NCBI GenBank assembly: GCA_049601915.1
Contig: JBMYRB010000002.1
Coordinates: 1 to 64,000, forward strand
Source of the DNA: UBA8079 sp049601915
GTDB taxonomy: Bacteria; Pseudomonadota; Alphaproteobacteria; UBA6615
Length of the DNA: 64,000 nucleotides
Reading direction: 5' to 3'
Part shown: one piece after another, positions 42,443 through 50,611 of the stretch
How the letters are laid out: every line of letters begins with the position of its first letter
Numbering within the stretch: the stretch's first letter is position 1
Position numbers and translations under genes: made by a program
Notes under the pieces: model-generated
What the model was told of the DNA's origin: nothing
What the model saw: the letters and a program-made list of their open reading frames with translations, nothing else
The model's database searches: none

Positions 42443-43582
42443 GTGGATTTTCAGCTCACGGAAGAACAGTCCGCGATACAAGACATGGCGCGCAGTTTCG
42501 CGACCGACGAGATGCTGCCCCATGCCGAGAAATGGGACGAGGAATGCATTTTCCCCGTGGACACACTGCGCGTTGCCGCGGCGCTGGGTCTGGCCGGGAT
42601 CTACTGCGATCCCGAGCATGGCGGCTCCGGCCTCGGACGGCTGGATTCGACGATCATCTTCGAGGAACTGGCGAGCGCTTGTCCGTCGACGGCGGCCTAT
42701 ATCTCGATCCACAACATGTGTGCGTGGATGATCGACAGCTTCGGCGGCGATGGACAGCGCGCGAAGTTCCTACCCAAACTGACCACGATGGAACATTTCG
42801 CCAGCTATTGCCTGACTGAGCCGGGCTCCGGGTCGGACGCAGCAGCGCTGCGCACAAGCGCCAAACGTGACGGGGACGCGTACGTCATCAATGGCTCGAA
42901 GGCGTTTATCTCGGGCGGGTCGGCAGCGGACGTCTATGTCTGCATGGTCCGCACCGGCGACGACAGTTCCAACGGGATCAGCTGCATCGCGGTTGAACGT
43001 GACGCGCCGGGTCTTTCCTTCGGCAAGCTTGAGAAGAAACTCGGCTGGAACAGCCAGCCGACCGCGGCGGTGATCTTCGAGGATTGTCGGGTGCCGGTGG
43101 AGAATCTGATCGGCGCGGAGGGGGACGGCTTCAAGATCGCCATGCAGGGCCTCGACGGCGGGCGGCTCAACATCGGCGCCTGTTCCATCGGCGGCGCGCG
43201 GGCCTGCCTCGATGCGACCCGGGACTACCTAAAGGAGCGCAAGCAATTCGGCCAGCCGCTGGCGGACTTCCAGGCGCTGCAGTTCCGCCTGGCAGACATG
43301 GCGACCGAGCTCGGTTCCGCCCGGCTGATGATCCACCGTGCGGCTTGGATGCTCGACAACCAGATGCATGGCACCACGGTGGCAGCGGCGATGGCCAAGC
43401 GCGTGGCGACCGATACCGGGTTCGAGGTGGTGAACCAGGCCCTGCAGCTGCACGGCGGTTACGGCTATCTGAAAGAGTTCCCGATCCAGCGCTATCTGCG
43501 CGATCTGCGTGTGCACCAGATTCTCGAAGGCACCAACGAGATCATGCGCGTTATTATTTCCCGCGACCTTTTGCGCCAGTAG
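42443..43582 (+). CDS. acyl-CoA dehydrogenase, isobutyryl-CoA dehydrogenase-like
   Basis: A 379-residue FAD enzyme oxidising a branched acyl-CoA. The acyl-CoA dehydrogenase signatures are present: FASYCLTEPGSGSDAAALRTSA, GWNSQPTAAVIFEDCRVP, GGRLNIGACSIGGARACLDA and the C-terminal LQLHGGYGYLKEFPIQRYLRDLRVHQILEGTNEIMRV with the catalytic Glu. It starts with GTG (42443) behind CGGGGCCGC. It is followed by a 3-hydroxyisobutyryl-CoA hydrolase-like gene and a 3-hydroxyisobutyrate dehydrogenase gene, the order of valine catabolism, which fixes the likely substrate as isobutyryl-CoA. Confidence 0.92.
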   Translation: MDFQLTEEQSAIQDMARSFATDEMLPHAEKWDEECIFPVDTLRVAAALGLAGIYCDPEHGGSGLGRLDSTIIFEELASACPSTAAYISIHNMCAWMIDSFGGDGQRAKFLPKLTTMEHFASYCLTEPGSGSDAAALRTSAKRDGDAYVINGSKAFISGGSAADVYVCMVRTGDDSSNGISCIAVERDAPGLSFGKLEKKLGWNSQPTAAVIFEDCRVPVENLIGAEGDGFKIAMQGLDGGRLNIGACSIGGARACLDATRDYLKERKQFGQPLADFQALQFRLADMATELGSARLMIHRAAWMLDNQMHGTTVAAAMAKRVATDTGFEVVNQALQLHGGYGYLKEFPIQRYLRDLRVHQILEGTNEIMRVIISRDLLRQ

Positions 43583-43606
43583 TTTTCCCCATAAACAGGT
43601 TTTGCC

Positions 43607-44656
43607 ATGAACGACGAACCCGAAGTCCTGCTCGAACAGCGCGGGCGGATTGGCCTTATCACCCTGAACAAGCCCAGGGCCCTGAATGCGCTGTCGCTGG
43701 CCATGATCCACGCGATCGAGCCACAGCTGAAGGCCTGGGCAACGGATGACGGCGTCGATGCGGTCGTCATCCAGGGGGCGGGCGAGAAGGCGTTCTGCGC
43801 CGGCGGCGACATCCGCGACCTGTATGAAGGCCGCGGCACCGGCTTCGGGCCGACCTATTACGCGGCGGAATACCAGCTGAACGTGCTAATCCACACCTAT
43901 CCCAAGACCTACATCGCGTTGATGGACGGGGTGACCATGGGCGGCGGTGTGGGCATGTCGGTGCATGGCTCGCACCGGGTCGTCTCGGACAGAATCCTCT
44001 TCGCGATGCCGGAGACGGGCATCGGCCTGTTCCCCGACATCGGCGCCAGCTGGTTCCTGCCCTGCTGCCCGGGCGAGATCGGCATGTATCTGGGGCTGAC
44101 CGGCCAGCGCCTGCGCGCCGCGGACACGGTTTATGCGGGCATCGGCGATATTCATGTCCCGGCCGATCGGAACGACGAGCTGATCACCGCTTTGGCCGAG
44201 GCCGAGGACCTCGACGGGGGTGGGGTGTCGGCCATTCTGCGTGACTTTGCGGTCGATCCGGGCGACGCGCCATTGGCCGAACATCGCGCGGCGATCGACC
44301 GCTGTTTTGTCGGTGAAAGCGTCGAGGATATCCTGGCCCGTCTTGCGGCCGAAGACAGCGACTGGGCGCGCGATCAGATCGCGACATTGGCCACCAAATC
44401 GCCGACCGCCATGAAAGTCACACATCGCCAGTTGCGGCTGGGCGCCAGGATTGAATCGATCGCCGATATCATGGCGATGGAGTACCGCATTGCGGACCGC
44501 TGTTTCCGGGGTCATGATTTGTTCGAAGGCATCCGCGCGGTCGTAATTGACAAGGACGGGGTACCGAAGTGGGAACCAACAACGCTCGATGCGGTGAGCG
44601 AGGCCGATGTCGATGAATATTTCGAACCCGTGGCGGGTGAGCCGAGCTTCGGCTGA
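43607..44656 (+). CDS. 3-hydroxyisobutyryl-CoA hydrolase (enoyl-CoA hydratase fold)
   Basis: A 349-residue HIBCH-type crotonase, longer than hydratases. It has ITLNKPRALNALSLAMIH, GEKAFCAGGDIRDLYEG, DGVTMGGGVGMSVHGSH, AMPETGIGLFPDIGASWFL and a C-terminal SPTAMKVTHRQLR, the combination that distinguishes 3-hydroxyisobutyryl-CoA hydrolase, which releases free 3-hydroxyisobutyrate and CoA in valine degradation. Similar enzymes also act on 3-hydroxypropionyl-CoA. It lies between the acyl-CoA dehydrogenase and the HIBADH gene, 25 and 27 bases away. Confidence 0.93.
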   Translation: MNDEPEVLLEQRGRIGLITLNKPRALNALSLAMIHAIEPQLKAWATDDGVDAVVIQGAGEKAFCAGGDIRDLYEGRGTGFGPTYYAAEYQLNVLIHTYPKTYIALMDGVTMGGGVGMSVHGSHRVVSDRILFAMPETGIGLFPDIGASWFLPCCPGEIGMYLGLTGQRLRAADTVYAGIGDIHVPADRNDELITALAEAEDLDGGGVSAILRDFAVDPGDAPLAEHRAAIDRCFVGESVEDILARLAAEDSDWARDQIATLATKSPTAMKVTHRQLRLGARIESIADIMAMEYRIADRCFRGHDLFEGIRAVVIDKDGVPKWEPTTLDAVSEADVDEYFEPVAGEPSFG

Positions 44657-44682
44657 CGGGTACGGTTGAAAACAGGGAGAGA

Positions 44683-45573
44683 ATGATGGCGAAGATCGGA
44701 TTTATCGGGTTGGGCAACATGGGCGGCCCGATGGTCGCTAACCTGGTCACGGCCGGACACAGCGTGTCGGTGTTCGATATTTCTGCGGATGCGGTGAAGC
44801 GCGCTGTCGAAAGTGGCGTTGCCGCTGCCGACAGCGCCCGCGCGACGGCTGACGGCGCCGAGGTGGTTATTACCATGCTGCCGGCGGGTGCGCATGTTCG
44901 TTCGGTCTATGTCGATGATGACGGCGTCCTCGATGCGTTGGAGAAGGACGCGCTGGTAATTGATTGCTCGACCATCGATGTGCCCACCGCGCGCGACATG
45001 ATCGCCGAAGGGGAGAGCCGTGGGCTCGAGATGATCGATGCACCCGTCTCGGGCGGTGTCGGTGGTGCCGCGGCGGGAACGCTCACCTTTATGTGCGGCG
45101 GCACCGACAGCGCCTTCGCGCGCGCGGAGCCGATACTCCAGGCCATGGGCAAGAATATCTTCCACGCCGGCGCGGCGGGAGCGGGTCAGTCCGCGAAGGT
45201 GTGTAACAACCTGATGCTCGCAATCCAGATGATTGCGGTGTCGGAAGGATTCGGGTTGGCCGAGAAGCTCGACCTAGATGCCCAGAAATTGTTCGATATC
45301 GCATCGACGGCGACGAGTCAGTGCTGGGCGATGACGAGCTATTGCCCGGTCCCCGGTCCCGTACCAACGTCGCCGGCAAACAACGATTATGAGGCCGGGT
45401 TCACCGTGGCGATGATGCTGAAGGACCTGGAGCTGTCACAGGAGGCTGCCGACACGACGGGTGCGAACACACCGCTCGGCGCGCAAGCGACAGCGCTCTT
45501 CGACGCATACGCGGCAGATGGAAATGAGGGGTTGGATTTTTCGGCAATCATCCGCCACATCACGGGTCAGTGA
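44683..45573 (+). CDS. mmsB: 3-hydroxyisobutyrate dehydrogenase
   Basis: A 296-residue NAD-dependent dehydrogenase oxidising 3-hydroxyisobutyrate to methylmalonate semialdehyde. It carries KIGFIGLGNMGGPMVANLV, DAPVSGGVGGAAAGTLTFMCGG, the catalytic Lys in GQSAKVCNNLML and the C-terminal GFTVAMMLKDLELSQEAAD; the Cys/Trp-rich YCPVPGPVPTSPANNDYEAGF block is typical of MmsB-type enzymes. AGGGAGAG precedes the first of two adjacent ATGs. Third gene of the valine operon; the following methylmalonate-semialdehyde dehydrogenase gene (mmsA) is not in the window. Confidence 0.94.
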   Translation: MMAKIGFIGLGNMGGPMVANLVTAGHSVSVFDISADAVKRAVESGVAAADSARATADGAEVVITMLPAGAHVRSVYVDDDGVLDALEKDALVIDCSTIDVPTARDMIAEGESRGLEMIDAPVSGGVGGAAAGTLTFMCGGTDSAFARAEPILQAMGKNIFHAGAAGAGQSAKVCNNLMLAIQMIAVSEGFGLAEKLDLDAQKLFDIASTATSQCWAMTSYCPVPGPVPTSPANNDYEAGFTVAMMLKDLELSQEAADTTGANTPLGAQATALFDAYAADGNEGLDFSAIIRHITGQ

Positions 45574-45596
45574 CACGGCGTGCGGCCGGGACTGCG

Positions 45597-45854
45597 TCAG
45601 CCGGCGGCGACGCTTCGCTTGCGACAGCTGCCACACAAACGGTTGTGCCAGCCCTCGCTCTCGAACTTGTTGCCACACACCATGCAGGCGCGCTCGATCG
45701 CGTCGTCGCCTTGTGCGCGCACGCGACCATAGGCTTCCGTCTCGCTGACCGCGTCTCCGCTCGTCGCCTGTGTGTTCGCGCCTTCCAAATCTGCACCGGT
45801 CTGAGTCACGGCCTGCTCCTTCATAAATGGCGTTCGTCGTGTCCCGAACACCAT
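45597..45854 (-). CDS. small protein with C-terminal zinc ribbon
   Basis: An 85-residue protein of unknown function. Its C-terminus holds a zinc ribbon-like module: ACMVCGNKFESEGWHNRLCGSCRKR, with two CxxC knuckles. The N-terminal half is polar and looks disordered (QTGADLEGANTQATSGDAVSE). A GGGGGAA sequence precedes ATG 45854; the longer frame reaching 46040 runs through likely promoter DNA, and MKEQAV at 45824 is an alternative start. Such small ribbons often bind nucleic acid or act as adaptors. It is convergent with mmsB (23 bases between stops). Confidence 0.6.
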   Translation of the reverse strand: MVFGTRRTPFMKEQAVTQTGADLEGANTQATSGDAVSETEAYGRVRAQGDDAIERACMVCGNKFESEGWHNRLCGSCRKRSVAAG

Positions 45855-46098
45855 CGGTATTCCCCCACGAACATGCCTCTTTTGGGGCAGTATCGTGTTG
45901 TAAATTGCTATTTCCGGTCCGCCGTTCGCGCGAAACGTGACCGCCCAGCCGTTCTGGATTGGGCTATAATCCAGCATAATACTCTGAAAACACTGGCAAA
46001 TATTTCGTAGCGATGGCACCAGGAGCTGCTTCAGCAGCACCCGTAAAAAAGGTTACAATGGCGGAAAAGTCAATGCGGCATTCTCGACACCTCAGATT

Positions 46099-47757
46099 GT
46101 GAGACAAACGGTGAGCGCGGCGAGCATTTTCGACTACATCATCGTCGGCGCAGGCAGTGCCGGCTGTGTGCTGGCGCATCGCCTGAGTGCTGATCCGGAC
46201 ATTCGGGTTTTGCTGCTAGAAGCGGGTCCGCGTGATGCGCATCCGCTGATCCATATACCCGTGGGGAACGGGAAGGTTATTCCGAACCCAAAATATAACT
46301 GGCAGTTCCAGACCGAACCCCAGGAGAATATGGCAGGTCGCCGCATTCCATGGCCACGCGGCAAGACCCTCGGCGGGTCTTCCTCGTTGAATGGCATGAT
46401 CTATATCCGCGGACATTCGCGTGACTATGATCTCTGGCGCCAGCTCGGGCTGGCGGGCTGGTCCTATGCCGATGTCCTGCCCTACTTCAAACGGGCGGAA
46501 GGCAATGTCCGCGGCGGCGACGCGTTCCATGGTGGCGATGGGCCCCTGGCGGTCAGCGACGCCGCGCATGACCATTCGCTCTTCGATGCGTTCGTCGCGG
46601 CGGGGTCCCAGGCCGGGTACCCGACCAACAATGATTTCAACGGCCCCGAGCAGGAGGGCTTCGGGCGCTACCAGTTCAACATTCGTAACGCGCGACGCTG
46701 GAGCGCCGCCGCGGCATATTTGCGCCCCGCCCTCGCGCGACCCAACCTGACGGTCGAGACCGGCGCGCTGACCCAACGCGTCGAATTTGAGGGCGGCAGG
46801 GCCGTCGGGGTGCGTTATGCGCAGGGTCGCGCCGAGCATCTCGTGCGCGCTGACCGCGAAGTTTTGCTCTCCGGCGGTGTCGTGAACTCACCGCAGCTGT
46901 TGATGCTGTCGGGCATTGGAGGCGCGGATGCGCTGCGCTCGCACGGCATCGACGTGCTCCTGGATCGGCCCGGCGTCGGCGCTAACCTGCAAGACCATCT
47001 CTGCGTTCATACGGTGCATACGTCGAAAGTCCGGACCCTGACAGATGACCTGACGCGAACCGAGCGCGGTGCTGTGTCGATGGTGCGCGCGGCACTCTTG
47101 CGGTCCGGCCCGGCGGCCGGGTTCCCGCTCGAGGGCGGGGCGTTCCTGCGCACGTCGGACAGTTTGGAGATGCCTGATATTCAGTTTCATTTCAGTGCAG
47201 GAAACCTGCTGTCGCTTATCCGGCGTCCTTTTGTCGACCACACACCCGACCACACACGACCCGATGCATTCATGTGTCATGTCTGTCAGCTGCGCCCGGA
47301 GAGTCGCGGTGAGATCACCCTGCGCTCTGCAGACCCGCGAAAAGCGCCCGTCATTGAGCCGAACTATCTGTCGGAAGCGCGCGACCGGGAGACGATGCGG
47401 GAAGGCTTCAAGGCCATGCGCGAGGTCATGCATCAACCCGCACTGGCGGCGCTAAGCGACGGCGAGATCTGGCCCGAGCCCAATGTTCAAACGGATGCCG
47501 ATATCGATGCGTTTATCCGGAACACCGGGGGCACGGTCTATCACCCCGTTGGCACCTGTCGCATGGGCAGCGATGCGGAAGCGGTCGTGGACGAGGCCTT
47601 GCAGGTCCGCGGCGTGGAGGGTCTGCGGGTGGTTGATGCCTCGGTCATGCCGACCCTGGTCGGCGGCAACACCCATGCGCCCACGGTGATGATCGCCGAG
47701 AAGGCCGCGGACATGATCCTCGGCCATCCCGCCCCGCGTCCGGAAAATTTCTCCTAG
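46099..47757 (+). CDS. GMC-family oxidoreductase (choline dehydrogenase-like)
   Basis: A 552-residue FAD-dependent glucose-methanol-choline oxidoreductase. The FAD motif is YIIVGAGSAGCVLAHRLS, followed by PRGKTLGGSSSLNGMIYIRGH (GMC signature 1), LLSGGVVNSPQLLMLSGIG (signature 2) and the active-site His-containing NTGGTVYHPVGTCRMGSDA and GGNTHAPTVMIAEKAADMI at the end. It oxidises an alcohol, perhaps choline or a polyol or an aromatic alcohol, in the cytoplasm (no signal peptide). Starts with GTG at 46099 or 46111; no strong ribosome binding site is seen. The 244-base gap upstream contains a good TATAAT (45965-45970). Confidence 0.92.
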   Translation: MRQTVSAASIFDYIIVGAGSAGCVLAHRLSADPDIRVLLLEAGPRDAHPLIHIPVGNGKVIPNPKYNWQFQTEPQENMAGRRIPWPRGKTLGGSSSLNGMIYIRGHSRDYDLWRQLGLAGWSYADVLPYFKRAEGNVRGGDAFHGGDGPLAVSDAAHDHSLFDAFVAAGSQAGYPTNNDFNGPEQEGFGRYQFNIRNARRWSAAAAYLRPALARPNLTVETGALTQRVEFEGGRAVGVRYAQGRAEHLVRADREVLLSGGVVNSPQLLMLSGIGGADALRSHGIDVLLDRPGVGANLQDHLCVHTVHTSKVRTLTDDLTRTERGAVSMVRAALLRSGPAAGFPLEGGAFLRTSDSLEMPDIQFHFSAGNLLSLIRRPFVDHTPDHTRPDAFMCHVCQLRPESRGEITLRSADPRKAPVIEPNYLSEARDRETMREGFKAMREVMHQPALAALSDGEIWPEPNVQTDADIDAFIRNTGGTVYHPVGTCRMGSDAEAVVDEALQVRGVEGLRVVDASVMPTLVGGNTHAPTVMIAEKAADMILGHPAPRPENFS

Positions 47758-48145
47758 GCGTCCTCAAGCACGGCGATAGCGCTGATTTCCACCAGGTAAT
47801 CCGGATGGGTCATCTTGGTCACTTCGACCATGGTCGAGGCGGTTCGAAATGTTCGCGACGTACTTTGTGGACGGCGTCAAAATGCTCCATGTTCCGGATG
47901 TAGACGTCAACCCGGCATATGTCTGCCATGGTGCCGCCGGCTTCCTCGACGGCCGCTTTCAGGTTTTCACAAGCCTGGCGTGTCTGGGTCTCGGGATCGC
48001 CGACCCCGGCCACGGACCCGGCAGGCGTGTGCGCCGTCATGCCGGATATGAAAACCAGCTGGCCGCGGGCGGACACGGTGGTGGCGTGAGAAAAATGTCC
48101 ACCCGGCGCTTTCATTCTGGGTGAGGTGATTTGTGTCTTGGTCAT
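47754..48145 (-). pseudogene. RidA-family protein, one-base frameshift
   Basis: A Rid-family (YjgF/UK114) protein interrupted near its end. From ATG 48145 the frame reads KAPGGHFSHATTVSARGQLVFISGMTAH and VDVYIRNMEHFDAVHKVRREHFEPP, then breaks to PWSK-stop at 47819. The missing C-terminus, TMVEVTKMTHPDYLVEISAIAVLEDA, is intact in the next frame and stops at 47754, overlapping the GMC stop. Adding one base in the region 47829-47845 restores a 130-residue protein, the exact usual size. The Arg of the enamine deaminase site is replaced by Thr, so this is a Rid subgroup of unknown activity. A sequencing indel cannot be excluded. Confidence 0.8.
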
Positions 48146-48172
48146 CTCGTTCCCCTTTTCGAGTTCTCGACC

Positions 48173-48487
48173 CTAGTTGCCTTCCGCCGTCTTGGGCGCG
48201 GCGTCCGGGTTCCACTGGCCGCGGCGCATGCGGGTGATCTTGACGATCTTGAAGGTGCCGGCCATACGCAGCGGTTCATTCTCCGAAAATCGATCGGCGG
48301 CCGCCCGGTCCGGCACATTGATGATCAGGGTGCTGCCGATCCGGGTCTGATTGTCGTCGGCCAGCAACGCGCCGCCGAGCACGAGAATGTCCTTGTGTTC
48401 CTCCAGGTAGGCGAAATGGGCCGGTTTATGCGCCGTGCGCTTCGCGGCGGAGTCAGGCCCGTCTTCCTGATAGATGATGTAGAGCAT
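48173..48487 (-). CDS. YciI-family protein
   Basis: A 104-residue protein with the YciI ferredoxin-like fold: MLYIIYQEDGPDSAAKR, HFAYLEEHKDILVLGGALLADD, STLIINVPDRAAADRFSENEPL, with the conserved His-Asp pair in the second strand region. The family includes small dehydrochlorinase-like and unknown-function proteins. It lies 6 bases downstream of the quinone-oxidoreductase gene and 27 bases upstream of the broken Rid gene, all on the same strand, so the three form one transcript. Cytoplasmic. Confidence 0.88.
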   Translation of the reverse strand: MLYIIYQEDGPDSAAKRTAHKPAHFAYLEEHKDILVLGGALLADDNQTRIGSTLIINVPDRAAADRFSENEPLRMAGTFKIVKITRMRRGQWNPDAAPKTAEGN

Positions 48488-48493
48488 CGTCGC

Positions 48494-49420
48494 TTAACGG
48501 ATCTGCAGGACCAGTTTGCCGGTGAGGTGACGGCCAGCGCTTTTCGCCAAGGCCGCGGCCGCATCCTCGAGGGCATAGGCCTCGATCGGCGGCACATGCA
48601 CCACGCCGGTGTCACGCAGGGCGATGATTCGCTCCATATATTTCCGGTCTCTGCCGACGGCGGGGCGCAGGGATTCCACGTCATCACGTGGCGAGTCCGG
48701 CGCCTTCGGGCCAGAGGCAATTCCTGCCAGCCGACCACCGGGTTTCAGGACCGCGAATGAATTCTGTGTCACGTAGCCGCCGACAGTTTCGAACACGGCG
48801 TCGCAGTCCGTCAGGATTTTAGTGAAGTCCTGGGCGTTGTAGTCGATCACCTCATCCGCGCCGAGGCCGCGCACATAGTCGATATTCCGGGCGCTGCAGG
48901 TGGTGATGACATGCGCGCCGATATTCTTGGCGAGCTCGATGGCGAACCCGGCGACGCCGCCCGCACCCCCCTGGATCAGAATTTTCTCGCCCGCCTGCAA
49001 TTTGATCGTCTCCTCGATCGAGATAATCGCCGTGAGCCCCGGCAGCGCCAGCGCGGCCGCTTCGGCGTGGGACAGGTTGTCGGGCTTGGCTGACAGGAGC
49101 GCCTGGTCCATGGCGATCTTCTCCGCGTAGGTGCCTTCCTGGCCGCGTTCGCACACGCCGAACACAGCATCGCCAACCGCGAAATCATCGGCACCCTCAC
49201 CGACGCTGGCGACCGTGCCAGAGAAGTCACGGCCAAGGATGTAGGGGAAGTAACCAACTTCGCCATAGGTGCCGCCTTCAAGCACCTTGGCATCTGCGGC
49301 ATTCACGCTCGCGGCATGGATATCGACGATCACCTCGCCCGGGCCCGGTTCAGGATCCGGCAGGTCGCCTAATATCAAGACCTCGGGGCCGCCATGCTGT
49401 TCGAAATATGAAGCTTTCAT
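48494..49420 (-). CDS. NADPH:quinone oxidoreductase-like (MDR) protein
   Basis: A 308-residue medium-chain dehydrogenase/reductase without zinc ligands. It has the opening MKASYFEQHGGPEVLILGDLPDPEPG, the VLGRDF/GTVASVGEGADDF block, the cofactor-binding GGAGGVAGFAIELAKNIGAHVITTC with a motif for NADPH, and GGRLAGIASG. This is the quinone oxidoreductase/zeta-crystallin group that reduces quinones or unsaturated carbonyls. First gene of a minus-strand unit with YciI and the Rid pseudogene; GATGAAAG sits before the ATG. Divergent from the FAH-family gene across 194 bases. Confidence 0.92.
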   Translation of the reverse strand: MKASYFEQHGGPEVLILGDLPDPEPGPGEVIVDIHAASVNAADAKVLEGGTYGEVGYFPYILGRDFSGTVASVGEGADDFAVGDAVFGVCERGQEGTYAEKIAMDQALLSAKPDNLSHAEAAALALPGLTAIISIEETIKLQAGEKILIQGGAGGVAGFAIELAKNIGAHVITTCSARNIDYVRGLGADEVIDYNAQDFTKILTDCDAVFETVGGYVTQNSFAVLKPGGRLAGIASGPKAPDSPRDDVESLRPAVGRDRKYMERIIALRDTGVVHVPPIEAYALEDAAAALAKSAGRHLTGKLVLQIR

Positions 49421-49614
49421 CGTTTCTACGTCCTTGGGTGCGTATCGGGTGCTTGGGTGTGGTGCAGAAGGCTAGCGGATCGGCCAGGCTCGCGCGAGCG
49501 GCATATCCGCTATGGTCGCATGGTGGACGTCCGGGCTCGCATCCGTGGCACAGGGTCTGGTAAAAGGCTCAGTCGGAAGGGCAGTGGATTGACCGAGATT
49601 AACGGGGAAGCGGG

Positions 49615-50556
49615 ATGAAAATACTCTATTTCGATGATTTTAGACTTGGCGTGTTGCGCGGCGACGACGAGGTTGTGGACGTATCCGCCGAGGTGCAGGA
49701 CATCGCACATACCGGCCCGCACGACCTGATCAATGGCCTGATCGCGCGTTTCGATGAGTATCGCGCGCGCCTGGAGAAGGCGGTCGCCGACGGCGAAGGC
49801 ATCCCGCTTGCCAATGTGCGCATTCGCCCGCCGCTGCCGCGACCCGGCAACATTGACTGCATGGCCGTCAACTATATGGAAAACGGCACCCTGCCGGCGC
49901 CGGCGCAGATCAACGCCTTTACCAAGGCCGGCAGCACGGTTATCGGCGACGGCGACACGATGGTGCTGCCCGACATTCCCGCGTCGATTTTCGAAGGCGA
50001 AGCCGAACTGGGACTCGTGATCGGCAAGCGCGCGCATAACGTGCCCGCCAGCGAAGCGATGGACTACATCTTCGGCTATTTCAACTTCATCGACGGGTCT
50101 TCCCGCGACATGCCGACCCCATTCAACGTCTTTTTTGAGGCTAAGAACCGAGATACTTTCGCGCCGCTGGGACCGTGGCTCGTGACGGCCGACGAATTTG
50201 ACGACCCCCAGAACCTGGGTGTGAAGCTGTGGGTGAACGGAGACCTGATGCAGGACTTCAACACCGACGACATGGCGCACAAGATCCCGCGAATCATCGA
50301 GTATTTGAGCTCGATCCACGCACTTGAGGTGGGTGATGTCGTGGCGACCGGCACCAACCATCGCGGCCTGAACCCGTTTCAAGATGGTGACAAGGTCGAA
50401 CTCGAGGTCGAAGGTTGCGGCCGCCTGACGATCAACGTGAAGGACGATCTGAAGCGAACCTGGGCCCGGGTGACCCGGTTTGAGCACACCTCGACGGCGG
50501 GTAGCGAGGGTCGTTTCACGCCGCAGCTCACGGGAAAATATGCCCCCGGCAGCTGA
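49615..50556 (+). CDS. fumarylacetoacetate hydrolase-family protein
   Basis: A 313-residue FAH-superfamily enzyme. The beta-barrel core motifs are PRPGNIDCMAVNYMENGTLPAP, IFEGEAELGLVIGKRAHNVP with the Mg2+-binding Glu pair, DGSSRDMPTPFNVFFEAKNRDTFAPLGPWLVTADE, and GDVVATGTNHRGLNPFQDGD. This subset includes 2-keto-4-pentenoate hydratase, 5-carboxymethyl-2-hydroxymuconate isomerase and acylpyruvases; the substrate is not fixed. The N-terminal leader (MKILYFDDFRLGVLRG DDEVVDVS) matches the family's longer members. ATG follows GGGGAAGCGGG. It is divergent from the MDR gene. Confidence 0.92.
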   Translation: MKILYFDDFRLGVLRGDDEVVDVSAEVQDIAHTGPHDLINGLIARFDEYRARLEKAVADGEGIPLANVRIRPPLPRPGNIDCMAVNYMENGTLPAPAQINAFTKAGSTVIGDGDTMVLPDIPASIFEGEAELGLVIGKRAHNVPASEAMDYIFGYFNFIDGSSRDMPTPFNVFFEAKNRDTFAPLGPWLVTADEFDDPQNLGVKLWVNGDLMQDFNTDDMAHKIPRIIEYLSSIHALEVGDVVATGTNHRGLNPFQDGDKVELEVEGCGRLTINVKDDLKRTWARVTRFEHTSTAGSEGRFTPQLTGKYAPGS

Positions 50557-50611
50557 TCGCGTCTTCCGGTTTGGTGATAAGGGGCATGCGGTGCATGTCC
50601 CTTTCACATTT

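Noticed and set aside
45965..45970. TATAAT before the GMC gene as a full promoter
   Set aside because: The hexamer is perfect but no acceptable -35 lies 15-19 bases upstream, so it was mentioned in the gene entry but not called as a promoter.
46018..46050. GCTGC-TTCA-GCAGC hairpin as a terminator
   Set aside because: The stem is only five base pairs and lacks a T-tract in the direction of either flanking gene.
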